From contig NC_088320.1 of the NCBI RefSeq assembly GCF_910592395.1, forward strand, positions 3,038,001 to 3,102,000: a stretch of DNA of 64,000 bases. The letters run 5' to 3'. The position numbers and the translations under genes were made by a program. Numbering within the stretch: position 1 is the stretch's first letter; the number at the start of each line of letters is the position of its first letter. This DNA comes from Lineus longissimus (taxonomy: Eukaryota > Nemertea > Pilidiophora > Heteronemertea > Lineidae). Below, piece by piece: positions 46,376 to 59,600 of the stretch. The notes under the pieces were generated by a model. It worked only from the letters and a program-made list of their open reading frames with translations, was not told the DNA's origin and ran no database searches.

Positions 46376-47601
46376 TTTTGAATACATTCAGCAGGGCCTG
46401 GCAAAAACTTTTACTTAATGTAATGACGAATGGTCGAACTTTGTCGAATTTGTCTCGTGTCTGAACATCCGACGGATCCTAATGAGGAACAGTAGAAGAG
46501 TTTAAAAATCTATTCAAGTTTCAAAAATAAAGAGTCCACAACTTCGAATTTGTTTGACAACAAAAGATTTAATGAGCAAATTCATGATATTTACAATATA
46601 GAGAAGTGATCATCTATTCTATACAACATCTATGACATTCACAGGAAGAAAATGTCGTCTAAAAGATGATATTTTCCTCTAATCACGTCAGTTCTTCAGC
46701 AGTTTCACTAATATTTTCGACAATAACATTTTTGGGCATACATACTAAGCCGACATGGACATTGGCATGAATACATGTATCACAAATGTTAAAATACGGA
46801 CAAGAGTTTGTCTACAAACTACAGACACCAATGCAAACTTGTCCTCACCAACAGTGCCAGTCTAACAAGCACTCACAAAATCATTTTCTACTAAAGCAAG
46901 CTGAATGCAACATTTGAGACAAACAGTGGACGAACCGTAAACCAAGTCGCCTTTCCACTTTCTTATATATTATACAATTAAACAAGGTTAGTACGAAAGC
47001 TAGCAAAGCTACACCCTTTATTCAATAGAAGCTAAGGCGGTACAATTATAGCCAGTGTGCGCATGTATCTCTACTTCCAGCTGTTTTCTACGCTACTGTA
47101 TTGACAGATGTATGGCATAGCATAGTAAAGTGAACAGGCGATGACACACTATTGAGCGGGAAATATGAAGCAAAACTTTGGACGGACTACACAACATAGA
47201 GTTTATCACAGAAACGCTTGAGCGGACGACCCTCAACACTACCGTTGAAAACCTACACCTACGATAGTGGCACTACATGGTGACACACATTTAACGAATG
47301 TTAGGGATCCAACTACAGAAACCGGAGTTTTTTATCAATATAAAATTAAAAAGTTAAATTTAATGTTATCGATTACTTGTATCATCGAGAGTAAAGATGT
47401 GTTTGAGTGGGTGCTGGAAGGCACTTAAAACGCTAGTCAAAGACATTTTCGCTGGTCAATATTTACATGTATCATGATAACCAAGGAAATTGGACCTCCT
47501 TGTGAACAATCCTGTTTCATTTTCATGACGTCGTATTCGTGATTTCTCGTTAATTTCCGTGAAACGCTATTCGTGTTTACAAAATGCCAGGGACACAATA
47601 T
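46376..47601. other. Intergenic, between two converging genes
   Basis: No gene is seen. AATAAA near 46529 could serve the plus-strand gene's 3' end. The area up to 47600 is the downstream side of the minus-strand TEPP-like gene. Confidence 0.4.
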
Positions 47602-50600
47602 CTATCGTGGAGATGGCCCAGCTTCATGGCATGCTGATCTGCTGACTATGCCGAATTGAGATGGTTCCCGTCGAAGCCAGGGCGTCGTGCGGCGATATCC
47701 GTAGGATCCATGCCACCCTATGGCTGGTTTGATTCCCTGCATGAACTGTGCGTGGCCGTCTATGCTCTCTCGCGAATGACCTGGAACCGGAGAGAGATAC
47801 ATTTTAAACCGATATATACCAGAAATAACATTACGCCCATAGTGCGATTGCAATTACTCACTGGATGATCAATAAGGCGTATTTTGTGTAGTACTGGATC
47901 CGGTTCAGTTTTGTTGCTCGTCTCAGATCAACAACAGCCTGTGAACTACAGATTGAAATGAGGTGGATGTGGGAGAAAGCAAAATAGCAAACGGATATTA
48001 TTCAGATTACTTAGAAGCCGAGGAACTTCCTTTTAAAGTTGATTGCCTCCATGGAATGGAATTAATTGAATGAACTACAATAGGACGACACACTCCACGG
48101 AAGTCTGTGGTGGGAAATGAAAGGTGTAATCAAGAACATTATTGACTGGACACGCTTTGTTTCTTCGACATTTTCCCAAAGATTCCGTGATTTCCCTACC
48201 TGCTCCGTGGTCATTCCTAAGCTTTAGGTAGAGGTATCCTGCTCCTCTGCTGTGGAATTTGTCCATTGCAACCCCTTCGATCGAGCTTCCGACCCATCTT
48301 TTCTTTCCGTCTTTTTCTTCCTGTGAAATAATTATAAGGGCACGAGTTTAAAGAAAATATCTCATAAACGCCTGTTTTTTGGATAACCTGTTCATGCTCT
48401 GGTAAGGAAACCGTTTTTGTGTTAAACGGCCACCTGTTAAAAAGGAAGCCCATTTCCAACCTGAAAAAGTTGTTCGTCCTCCAAGATGGATTGTGCTGTC
48501 ATTTACCATATGATAGCGTGCTTATGAATCAAGATACGGCTAAGTTTTGGTTTTTTTTATCATACTTTATGAAAATGCAACCTTCTATTGTATGCTATCA
48601 GATTTGAAGCTTACTGTGCTTCCACTGAATTATTTATCTCAATACAATTTCCCAGACGCCATTGTGTTCATTTAAAAGGAATAAATATGATTAATGACCA
48701 ATCGACAACCACGGTGACAATTTTTGCTGAATAAACAAAGTGAAAGCTTTTAGTTGTCATGGAGAGATTTGTTGTGCAACAAAGTGACAGTCATTCGATT
48801 CGTTATATATTAATATGCGAACATGCAATGAAGAAATGAGCTTTTGTGGAAACTGACAAACAAAATAAGCCATAACGAATGATATTGGTAGGTACCAAAA
48901 TAAGCCCTTGGAATACAAATGGTAAGCGACTCATAGAATGCTACGAGAAAGATCAAATGCAAACCCACTTGCAATGACTTGGAGAGCTAGCTCTAAAGAA
49001 GATTGACTTTAATCTTCCTAGTGCCCGTTACCAAAACCTTCTCGAGTTCATTTCAAACATAATCTAACCGATCAAAATAGAAAGTCCCATTCGTTCTCAC
49101 CAGAGGTATAATATACGTTTAAGTATGCCTACCATGCATAAAAAAGCCTATACATGTAGACAAACACCCACAGCCCGGCTTACAAATCTAAAGCTTTTCA
49201 AAATCCTTTAATCTCACTCGTACAAGACAAATATGAATACAATACCCGCACGAGAGCGTGCTTGAAAAGTAGATCTCATTTGAAAATAAGCCCCTGACAA
49301 GTGTATTTGCGATATGCTTCTCGCCAGTATGCACTGAGTATGTATGAGTGCATGTATTATAAAATACGCTCAGGTTATATCACATTCACGGCATATCGCC
49401 TAAATAGCGTACTCCCACCGTTTCGAATAGTTTACAAGTTGCTGGGTGTCAATGAAACTTGGTTTTTTTCTTCTTATTTTTCAGCGTTCGGTCTCATTCT
49501 TCCTCCAAGGCAGGATAAGCGTTTTTTCTCTGCTTCTTTGGTTGGGCACCAATTTGGTATGTTGGACTCGTGACTGCGTCTTCGGCAAAATACTGGTTGA
49601 ATAATGTTAGTCTTTTATTTTGTTTTAGTTCTTCTCATGATTATTCTACTCGTGGTTCGAGGTCTGTAAAAGCCATCATTTTAATCAAACTTCATGTCCG
49701 TGGTGCTGGTGTGTAGAATTCAGTACAATTAATCCGAAAAGAGCTGTTCGCACCTTTCTCACGCAATATTGTGATATTTGTAAATTAACTCATGTTGCGC
49801 ATACACGACGTTCGAAAACTCCGTGTGTGCACAGTCCCATTAGTCACTATGGTACATGGTACATTATGGTTCAATATGGCTCGGGTCCAGTGCGGTCTCT
49901 ATAGTGGCAGGTTGCAAGTAAAAAATGTCAATAATATCAATAGCATGATGCAACAATAAGGTAGTCGATAATCAAACCTTTGGACAAGGTTGCAACTATA
50001 TGGACCAAACGCTACATTGTGCCCGATTACGTAAGCATAGACTCTCATACGTCGTTCTGCGAGGGTACATATACTTTCTGTTCGTATGGACTGTTTCTCT
50101 GTGGTTCTTGTTTTTCAGCGATATCATTTTAGGTCTGGTGAACGGTCTTGTCCCATTCAAACATGAGTTGCCGTGTATAGTTCGGTTATCAAATAATCAA
50201 ATTTCAAATTTATCCAGTCAAAATGCCTTCGCGATTTGTATTACGGAAATCTGCAAAAAAAGGCCGCGCCGGCGAAAACTTTGTCATTGACATTTACAGT
50301 ACGACTTGAACTTACCATCTGTCCAGTTTTCTCTAATACCTCCGGCACCTGAACAAAATGAAAATAGTTCCTGACATGTTTATCTCTGCGTGATAGGTAG
50401 GGAGGGATCACCGGGCCAAGTTTAGGGTTCGCCTTGGAGTAATCGTTCGAGATGGAGCTGGTTGCATTGTTGTCAAGAACGAATGTCTTCTCCTTCGCGA
50501 GGAGAAACTCTGGTGGAGGCGTTGGAGGACACCGATAAATCTTATTCAGCCTTTTCCTGCGTTCTTCCCTCTCCTGTTCCCTCTCCTCTTTCGTCAGGGG

Positions 50601-50657
50601 CTTTTCACTCTTTTTGCTGCCGGCCTCACTGCCTTTTTGACTTCCGATTTCGCTCAT
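47602..50657 (-). CDS. TEPP/SPMIP8-like predicted sperm microtubule protein
   Basis: Three coding exons, 50657-50316, 48320-48200 and 47780-47602, encode 213 residues, in phase at both joins. The N-terminus is rich in Glu/Lys/Arg (coiled or disordered), followed by CPPTPPPEF, then PPYLSRRDKHVRNYFHFV and, in the last two exons, RGAGYLYLKLRNDHGAG, SRESIDGHAQFMQGIKP and GWHGSYGYRRTTPWLRREPS. The G-[WYH]-HG-x-[YF]-GYRR-x-TP-x-LR-x-x-PS block recalls the TEPP (SPMIP8) family, which in mammals is a sperm-axoneme-linked protein. I make this assignment from memory of the pattern, not a search. An additional exon in the 2-kb first intron is possible. No signal peptide or membrane segment. Confidence 0.7.
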
Positions 50658-52813
50658 GTTTCAATTACTTACTAACGAAAGCTAATCGTCAATAACTTCG
50701 TCACAAACTTCTTCGTGAAGAGATCTGTCCTTTGTCCGCTTGTGTTTGGTCCCTCTTTAGATCCTTGTCTAACAACACAAAGTTTATGGAAGTGAGACCT
50801 TCAACCCTTCCTTCAACGACACAAGGGTGAGCGTCACAAAGTCCCCCAATCAGACCACCAATGACCCCTCCTTCGCCGTGTCAGTGTCGTGTTGTTACTA
50901 GAGTCCTTTTGAATGTTCCAAATGGATACTTGTTCGTCCCTGTCTCCACAAGACACTCTGGCGGATCGTCCTGGGCCTCTAACGCTTCAGAGATTCACAA
51001 ATGCTAACACTCTTCACTTCCAAGTTCGCTCGGCCTGTGGACAATCCCTGTGCATTGTTGCTAAGGCCAAATCGCTCTTCAGCCGATTGTCAAACTATGG
51101 AAGCCCCGTAGAGTTACGCTTTACCGTGCTAACCATGATTTATTATATTGTACAAACACATAATCAATCGTCATTGGCAAAGCCACAGCGCGTAACATTC
51201 GTAGTTGAAATGCGAATTTATCACAGTAGGAACCTCGCCTTGGACCGCTAAACACTTACATATTTGACAATATCAACATACATGATTAACCTAGGAACGA
51301 GGTTGTTTTGATTCCCCAAACAGAGGTCCCGCCACAGTCTTAATCCTACAGGTTTGTTTGGAAACCTCAAACCAGGTCTTTATCCCCATAGTAATGATAT
51401 ACTGATATCCTTGAAAAGAATTGTTAGGGACGGGAATTGTTGCCATTACACGTGATTAAAGTAGCAATAGTGAATACCTACCGGGCTACCGTATTTTATG
51501 TCTCAGGCAGGAAAAGAAATTATGTGGTCTGAAGACTTGGTTTCAATGCTAATTGTAATGATAAAGGAACGGATGATACAGTATAATACAGTAGATTTTG
51601 CCTGACGCACTATCTTTGAACTATTGCCTCGATTATTTATATGCAGTCGTATATAGTTCGCTTGCATAAAACAAGTGTCGCCCAAGTTTACACTTTGGTA
51701 AGATTAGAAAACAGACAGGGCAAAAATGTGTCAATCTGTCTGACAGCGTTCCTATCAATAAGGAGATATATGGACACGGAAACACTCAAAAACGTTACAC
51801 CGGTTGATCGTTTCCGTTTTTGAGTGTTAACCCACATTGTTTGGGAACGCTGAAAGATAAAGATGTCTATTTCATACAGACTGAAATGTGGGTAACAACC
51901 ACAAGTGTTACACCAGGCCTACCTGACGTAAATGCACTCACTTCTCCCACTGATAGAAGCACATCAAGGAATACATGATTATACAAAGAGATTTTGAAGA
52001 AAATGAAAACTTAGCCCACTTCAGAGAAATACAGTAGGCCTATTACATGAATACAAAGGTCGACTGAGGCGGGTACCTCAGTTTGATACGGTAGGCACAT
52101 TAAACTTGTCAAAAGGCCAGGGAGTCCCACCCACTATGTTAAGTGTACAGAAAAGACCTATAAAATTAAAAAGGACACGAGAAACTACCGTGCTCATGTC
52201 TTGTAGGCCTAACTCCTAACAAAAGAGTGTCATGCACACTAAGCCTTGTATCAGTTATTGAGTTTCGTTACCCAAGCGCATACATATTTTCATAGTGAGT
52301 TTACCGAAATTTGCTGTACATTTTTGCATTTAACAGCACTTTTATGTCGAATTGAACATTATTATGATTAAGGTAATTGCGCACGCATGGGCTGCCTGAA
52401 CGCATGACATTTGTTTGGTTTGGACACCAATGAGAGCCGAAATAACGTTTTCCATGATAAGGAACAGCTGAGACATCTATCGGGACAAATACAGAGCAGG
52501 CATTTGCCTTGTTCAAAGTACTTTATCATTGTAATACCGCACCGTTGGGGAATCGAGATGTCCTGAGGATTACTTCGGGACAGTTGGGACAAATTAATTT
52601 TTTACTTTTATAGGTTAATTTCCACAATACGAGTTGCGCGGGGTGTATCGCAACTTGTTCGTTATTGTGCCAACAAACAATACTATAAACCATATGTATG
52701 ACTGAATTCTGCATGATATGCAGCCAACTCGCTGTTATGGAGATTTCTATGCATTTTAAGGTATAAACCCAACTGCATGACGCCTCTATTGACTTTGTAA
52801 ACTAGCTCTATCC
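50658..52813. other. Intergenic, between TEPP-like and module gene B
   Basis: No gene is supported. The open frame at 50913-51251 (plus) has no domain. An inverted word pair, AACACTCAAAAACG at 51780 and CGTTTTTGAGTGTT at about 51814, brackets a short hairpin. Confidence 0.4.
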
Positions 52814-54220
52814 TTACGTCTGCTTTTTGTCTCCAGTCATTTTGGGTAATTCCTTCTGTACGAAAGACCGTGCATATTTGTCATTCATGGCGTTGTATGG
52901 TGGTATGAGGCCCTTGTACCGAGTTTTTCTATTATTCGCTTGGATGGCGTCGTTGATGAAAGTTCGCTCTCGCATCAGTTGCTCGTCGTTTGGATCGCTG
53001 AGGTGCCACCATCGACTGTGAAGTGCAAAAGCGAAGAAGGTGATGCGATTGATACGACAAAGGAGTGTAGACGAAAGGAAGGATTGGTTCGTGGACTGTC
53101 TCCACTTGGCGTTTTACTACTTTTCATGACGTCACGGCCGTTTATAGCGACGTACAGACACAGTATATCCTCGCCATGCTCATAGGTCGGATAAAGGAGA
53201 TTTAGTCATGCGAAGGCCACCAACGAGCGGCGACTTGGGTATACTACCGAGAACGCATGGTTTATCCTTCATTGATAGGCTATCCTGATAACAATGTGGT
53301 GTTGGTGGACAAGCAAGGTGACAGAAAGGACAGGACAACGACAAAGTGAAATAAAGCACGAAAGTGTGAAGTGTTTGGGCGACATCTACCAAAATGTATA
53401 AATGTATAACAGAAAAAGCCACTTACTTCGTTCGGTTCTTTTCCAGTGAGCACGTCACTGATAACAGGTCCTTCACGTCCCTCCGCTTAAAGTAGTGCCT
53501 CGAGTCCGCATCATTCGCCGCGTCATATTTTGGTATAATGTCTTTATATTTTGTTCTCCGCCTTTCCGTAATTATTGCATCATTGACGAATGCTTTTTCT
53601 CTTTTGGCTTTTTCGGCGGTCCCTGGAGATTCCACACATCGTCGACGGACGCTTAGTTTATTGATGGACTTCTTTGGGTCGCGTAAAATAATGTCCTGAA
53701 ATGACCACAAGGGTCGTAATTATTTATCATTGATTATTGCAAAGGTCAGCACTGAACGGCGGTTGAAGAGAAAGAATTAAGACGGGCATGGAGAATACCT
53801 CTGAAACGCAACAAAGGGACGACAGAATTCAGAATCGACACTACAAACAACGGACGGCACGTCGGTTTTAAAAATCATCCTATAATCGTAAAAATGGGCT
53901 AGAAGTTCATTGGAACCGTTCAAACTTTGACTCCGACTTCCTTGAAAAGTAATGAGGGACATAGTCGTTGGTCACAAACCGATCCCGAAATGAGTCTTTG
54001 ATGTTACCTTCTGCCACTGCGGTAAAGTCCTGAACACCCCTTGTTTGCCCATATCCTGCTGTATCCAACGAACCCATTGCGGATAGTAAGGATCTCGGGC
54101 CCGCGATGGAAGATCCCAGTGGATTCTGTTAAGCTTCCCCCGGACGTATTCATTAGGTCTGGGCTGCGTCATGATCTCGGGTACAGTGAAGTGGCCATGA
54201 TCGCGATTTCTCTCTGTCAT
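52814..54220 (-). CDS. Uncharacterised protein with two 'F-x-N-D-A-I' modules (gene B)
   Basis: Three exons, 54220-54008, 53695-53427 and 53015-52814, encode 227 residues. The start region is MTERNRDHGHFTVPEIM and includes PNEYVRGKLNRIHWDLP and a Trp-rich stretch. Exon 2 holds KAFVNDAIITERRRTKYKDI, IPKYDAANDADSRHYF, and exon 3 holds RTFINDAIQANNRKTRYKGL, IPPYNAMNDKYARSF. Both follow F-[VI]-N-D-A-I-x8-10-K-x-x-[IL]-I-P-x-Y-[DN]-A. No family is recognised. It is basic and probably soluble. The stop is TAA at 52816-52814, although CAGAC|GTAAGG could be read as a donor and extend the gene. Its neighbours suggest a ciliary or sperm role. Confidence 0.72.
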
Positions 54221-55168
54221 AGAGATTGTTTATTTTTCTAAGCTTTTGATTGATTTCGTAAACCGTTTGTAAAAGCGAGCAAGGCTTGAGTGGATAATAT
54301 GTTTTCTTTTGATATAACGACAACATTTAACCAATCGAGGGCTTTCGTATACATTTTTTTACTAATTGTGGCGAAAGAGTTGTTGTCAGTATTTGGCGTT
54401 GGAGTGGAATTGTCGTCAAGACGCCGGCAGTTAATACCGATTTGAATATCGTTTTTCTTAACGAAACACTCGACCGCTTGTTCAATTAGAGTTTTCGGAG
54501 TGAAATATTTCGTTGTTCATTACCAATGCCTACAAGTGAAGCCGAGAAGCTTATTCCTATCCATGATTATATTATGCAGGACAGAAAAAAAAGTGTCTGG
54601 TTAAATCAGGCAAATTTACCGATTTTCCTGTCAATAGCGTATATAGTGTTATTTTAAAGTTTTTAGCCCCCAAAATCCATTTCGCAGGGTTCCCGAAAAG
54701 ACATAACGATTGTTGCTCCGACGAGAATGTTGCATAAAATAAACAAGTTATTTACCCCCTTGATCAAAATTAAGAGCGAACAAATATGTTACTTTTGTGG
54801 AGTTAATCCCGTAACGAGCTAACGAGTTTGCTGACTAAATATGTGTTCAGAGAAGTCATAATTCATTTCATTGTTGTCTGCGATTTTCGGTTATTTATAT
54901 TGGGTGTAGCGTAATCCTTTTTCGGTGTTGCGGTGAATTCAGTCAATCCGAAAATTGTGTGAATGGAATCTTTTCAAGTTACCTGATACTTTTTTTGAAT
55001 ATAATTTGTAAGATATCTAAACCCTCATATCACTGTCACTTTACTTCGTCGCTATTTGGTTGTAAAGCATATGCGGAAACTTGGTAAAATATTTACCATC
55101 TAAAATTATTAAGGTCTCCGATCGCATTTGTCCCCATGCTCGGGCACCCGCTGATTATCTCACTCCCT

Positions 55169-56651
55169 TTATTGTCCTTGGTCCAATGTGGTGAAGTTCA
55201 TTCCGTTGTTCGTATAAAAAATATGTTCGCGATTTTTATTTTGCCGATCTGAAATATTCGCGATCAGGCCAATCAACTGCCAAATTTGGCTCGGTTTGCT
55301 CTTTTTTTTTAAACTTACGTCTTGTGACATTGTCCTCGTCAATACTCCCTGCACAACCGGTGACAGAAAGTAACCCTTGCACTCCCTATCCGACAAAGCA
55401 TCGTATACGGGTATGATAGGTATCTTCTTCGCCCGGTACGAGATGACAGTCTTGATGGCATCGTTGACAAACCCCGTCTCTTGGCGGACTAGTTCCATCT
55501 TAGGAATCCGCGGCAGGGAGGAGCTGGGTTCGTGTTCTATGGTCTGTTTGAAGCGAAGGGGACTGGTAATATGGGTGTACGCCATAGTCCTGTTGCTCGA
55601 TCCTGAAGTATATTAATAGGATAGTGAAGTATTCAATCACATTTGGTCGGCGGCCTGTGTACATTTCAAAATACAATACATGTGGTATACTATTTACCCG
55701 CCAAATACAAAGCAATTTTAGGAATACAGCCTTAAAATCATGTGACACTCCGCTGGTTTAAAAACATGAAAGATACAGTCACTTACCTTGGATAAAAAAG
55801 GATACCAAATCCCAGCCAGCAATGCAACTCTCGAATGCCCAAAATACAAAATTTCTATAAAAAGATATCTATCCTCTAATCACCTGTCTAGTCATCTCTT
55901 GTCTCGAAGGATAACGTTTCGAATGAATGTGCTAAATGAAAAACTACGAAATACCACTCTTTACTCCATTATTGTTGTGTCACCATGGAAGTGCAGCGAG
56001 GGTGCTAAAAACTTCCTTCGCATTCTACCATTGGGCGCGAACGAAATTTGGTGGTGTTGCGCCGAATCGAATAGGTTCGCAATTGTATGATTGCTGTCTG
56101 TGGACTGGTGGATTAATATTGGGATTTTGTGTTTTGATTGCAGATCATTTCGAATATTGTTGCCGTGTGCTCGATTATGTTTTTTCGAACTTAATAAATT
56201 TCAAAACACTTCGAATTCACTTACAAAATGTAAGTTACTGAGAAATTGGGTGGTGTTATTCAACGACATTACCAGTCCAATTTTGTGAAACGTCATAATG
56301 TTTCGAGGTATCCGATGACGCGTTAGTGTGAACAACATCCATATCGCGAGAAGTGTGTGAAAAATAGGTTTGTTGTTTTCGGTGAATCGGTTACAGAGAC
56401 ATACATATATACCAATCTCCACCCCACAGAGGTTTTCCAGCGAGAAGGTTTGACATTTTGAAAAGCCTCAACGGGTTTTCACGTCGTTGAAAAATCGCTA
56501 AGGGGTACATTATATATTGACTTTAATTTCTAAGATACTTACCACTTTTCATGCTTTTAGCACTTCTGGTACTTCTCGTACTTTTTGCACTTTTTGCTGA
56601 AGCTGTCTTCTGTCTTCCAGAGCCTTTCTTGGTATGATTTGTGTTCAGCAT
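55169..56651 (-). CDS. Uncharacterised protein with one 'F-V-N-D-A-I' module (gene A)
   Basis: Exon 1 (56651-56543) encodes MLNTNHTKKGSGRQKTASAK and further Ser/Lys/Arg repeats, exon 2 starts at 55602 (G|GA joins in phase 1) and includes MAYTHITSPLRFKQTIEHEP, TGFVNDAIKTVISYRAKKIP and IPVYDALSDRECKGYF, the same module as gene B. Reading through the exon 2 donor (GAC|GTAAGT at 55319) gives a stop at 55169, with AATAAA overlapping it (180 residues). Alternatively the donor joins in phase 0 to gene B exon 2 (53695), giving a protein with three modules. The X-box at 57148-57161 lies about 500 bp upstream. A second possible start at ATG 55585 exists inside exon 2. Confidence 0.65.
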
Positions 56652-59600
56652 CTTTGAGTTATAATTTGCACACTATTCCAAATGCATAATCATTACATAT
56701 AAGCGGGCTGCATGCTTAATAGGCCGCTCTAACAATCCTTCAGTAGAATTTACCATCAGTTGTCTCAAGCATAAAAGAAAGCACGTTCAACCACTTGTCT
56801 CGTCATAGACTTGGTGACATTACAACTCCGCATTTCCTCCTGATGTCCATAAAAACGTTTCCACGACCTTGAAATGTGCCATCATTGGAATGGCATCAGT
56901 GGGTATGTCTAAAGCTGACACTGCATTCTCATAACCCTGTTAGGACAGAACACCGCGGAAGATAATGCCGAGACGAATACACCATTCAATAAATCTCAAC
57001 TGGTCTGTGCCAGTCCTTCATAGATTAGCCCTAATCGACGGATGACAGAGTACAGGTCGCAAATCCAATAATCCTGCACGAAATATCGATATTTGCGCAG
57101 TCACATCAGGCTGTGACAGAAAATGGCATGGTTCGACCACGCATCATGTTGCCTTGGTAACCAAACAACCTGCAGCATCTTGAAGTTAGAGGCTATCATT
57201 GGTATGTTTCTTATTCAGTAATCTGTAATTTCGTTTCGCACATTGATAGGGTGCGTAAATTGAGGTCCATTGCATTAACTTTAGCGTTATTATCTCTCAT
57301 CAACAACATATCGAAACCCAGGGAAGCATAAAAACCTTACTCGTTATTTTTTAGCTATCGTCTCTTATTTACTTCCGAGGAGGTCTGCTTTGATCAATAC
57401 GAAAAATACATACCGCATTCCGAAGCCATACTCTCAATCATGTCTGTGTTTTCTTTACTGGAAACGTGTAAAATATCCCTCATGTGAACTAAATTGGTCA
57501 ACTTGCGACTGTGACCGTTACCTCCAATCTACTCCTAATTAGCCACATATCAATGACTTGATATTCGGTGTCAAGATAACTTGACCAAAAATCATAGTTG
57601 ATTTCCTGTAGATGAGGATCAGCCCATGTCATCAGACCTATACTAAACATGTTGAAACCATTGTAAACTTGGTTTCATCCAACGTTTGACGAAAACCCAG
57701 TACACTTCCCAATGGCGCTGTACGTCAATCTATTGGCGATCATGGCAAACTTCATTTAAGATTAGGTGTAATACAATCACAATATGATATTATTGTCAAG
57801 AAAAGGGTAATCGGATCCAAACCATAAGGAGTTCGATCGTAGATCTGTTAAATCCAATTCCACCCTGGCGTGACCAAAATCACTCTTTGTATTATGTAGT
57901 TTTTCTTGAGAGAATGCACAGTTCGACCACATCAGGCGGATTTGAGACCGATTTCATTTTTTTGTTGTGTTTATAATTAGCGAGTTGACCTCTGACCATT
58001 GACGTCAGCACTGTTCTCTGCAACTTAGAACTGATCACACGAAAATTTGATGGTTTACAGTATTAGATCTGGGCAATATCATTATCATCATTGTAATTAA
58101 AGTAGCATCCAGCCAGAGACAGCTTCACGGATCAATTAAGAAGTCAATTACCGTGATGTATTCATGATCAAATTCTTAGTAGTTGGATATCGATTGATTT
58201 GACATCAATTGGGGTGTGTATCTGTGTTCGCCGGGTCCGATGGTGCAAGCGTGGTTCGGCTTGTAACTCTCTAAACCGTTTCGTTACAGTTATTCCTTTT
58301 ATTGATATGCTTGAAAGATGAACAAACCCCAGCCTTAACAACAATGAATATTCCAACTGTATTAAGTTTAATTGTAGATTACATACCTTTTTCATTTTCT
58401 TCGAACATTCTGAAACACGCTGGTCAGTTATCTGCCTAACTACCACTGCCAAACGTCTATCTGCATACACCATCTACTGTCGATGACAGGAGAGTCCAGT
58501 TGAGCCCAATGACAATATTTACCGCTTGGAAGCGAATGGTAATGAAACTGCCGAAGGCTATCGTAATGGGACTTACTAAAACATATTTCTTCGACTGATC
58601 ACATTGTCCATACAGAACTTACCTAAATATTTCTCCGTACGCCCTGCCCGTAATAATTTGGCCAGTAGTATGCAAAGTCCTGCGATCGTCTACTCATGGT
58701 CGACCGCAGGGATCTAACGGATCCACGAGACAAAGAGAACGCTTTACTCTTGACAATGTAATATTCTTTCAAATATCGAAGACCGTTTATTGATGGCTAT
58801 GGTTACACTTCGTTATTGGGATGCACTGGAGTGTCATCACTGTGACATTTTCGGTTATTCAAAACTCCCTTATCAATTATTTCAAAAATGAGCATATCAC
58901 CCCACAGGCTATTTCCAAAATCTCTATCTTACATCAAGCCTGTAATCCAGATTATGATATTATATTTTCCAAATGTGTCAATAAGGAGACATTTCTAACT
59001 GTCTCCACTGAATTGAAAGAAAATTATCACCAACCGAAAGAACTTGGGATTAAGTAAGCTCCACTTATATTGTGTACGCAACATTATACTTTTTTTCGGC
59101 GCGTTCTGGTCCTGCTTGGACCTGTTAAGGACAGTTTGTGCACAATCAGTACATACAAATATCAGTTCAGATATATCAAGGGGAATATAAGGAACATTTT
59201 TTATACTTCTCTTGAAGATATTTAGGTCGGACCGAAACAGAAGTTTAAAGTGTGAAGAAGTCCTGCTCACCTGCATTTGCAGAAATATCCATATCCTTTT
59301 AGTTTTAGGTTTCGCTTAAACCGCGCAACCAATGTGTAGGTTTCAGCAAAAGATTTCGGAAATATGGAACAGCTGAAGAAGTGGCCGTTTAAAGGACAGA
59401 TAGATTGAACTTGTAGCTCTAGATTGATTGAATTCTAATTCAATTGATTTGTTTTGAAAAGTGATCAACATTGTTTGCGTCTAATCCCGATTCATAGGGC
59501 GTTTTATGACAAAATTGAAGAGATTAAAAAAATCAGTAGGCTACATAGGAAAATATTTGTATAAATATAATTTTACTAAAACGGTTTTCTTCTAATTCGA

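Noticed and set aside
50913-51251. 112-codon plus frame upstream of the TEPP-like gene
   Set aside because: No domain, and no splice partner. Probably chance in a GC-richer patch.
55975-55995. Possible second X-box (GTCACCATGGAAG)
   Set aside because: Only the first half-site fits the RFX consensus, the second has several mismatches.
58821-59057. 78-codon plus frame
   Set aside because: AT-rich with no recognisable domain, and no splice partner.
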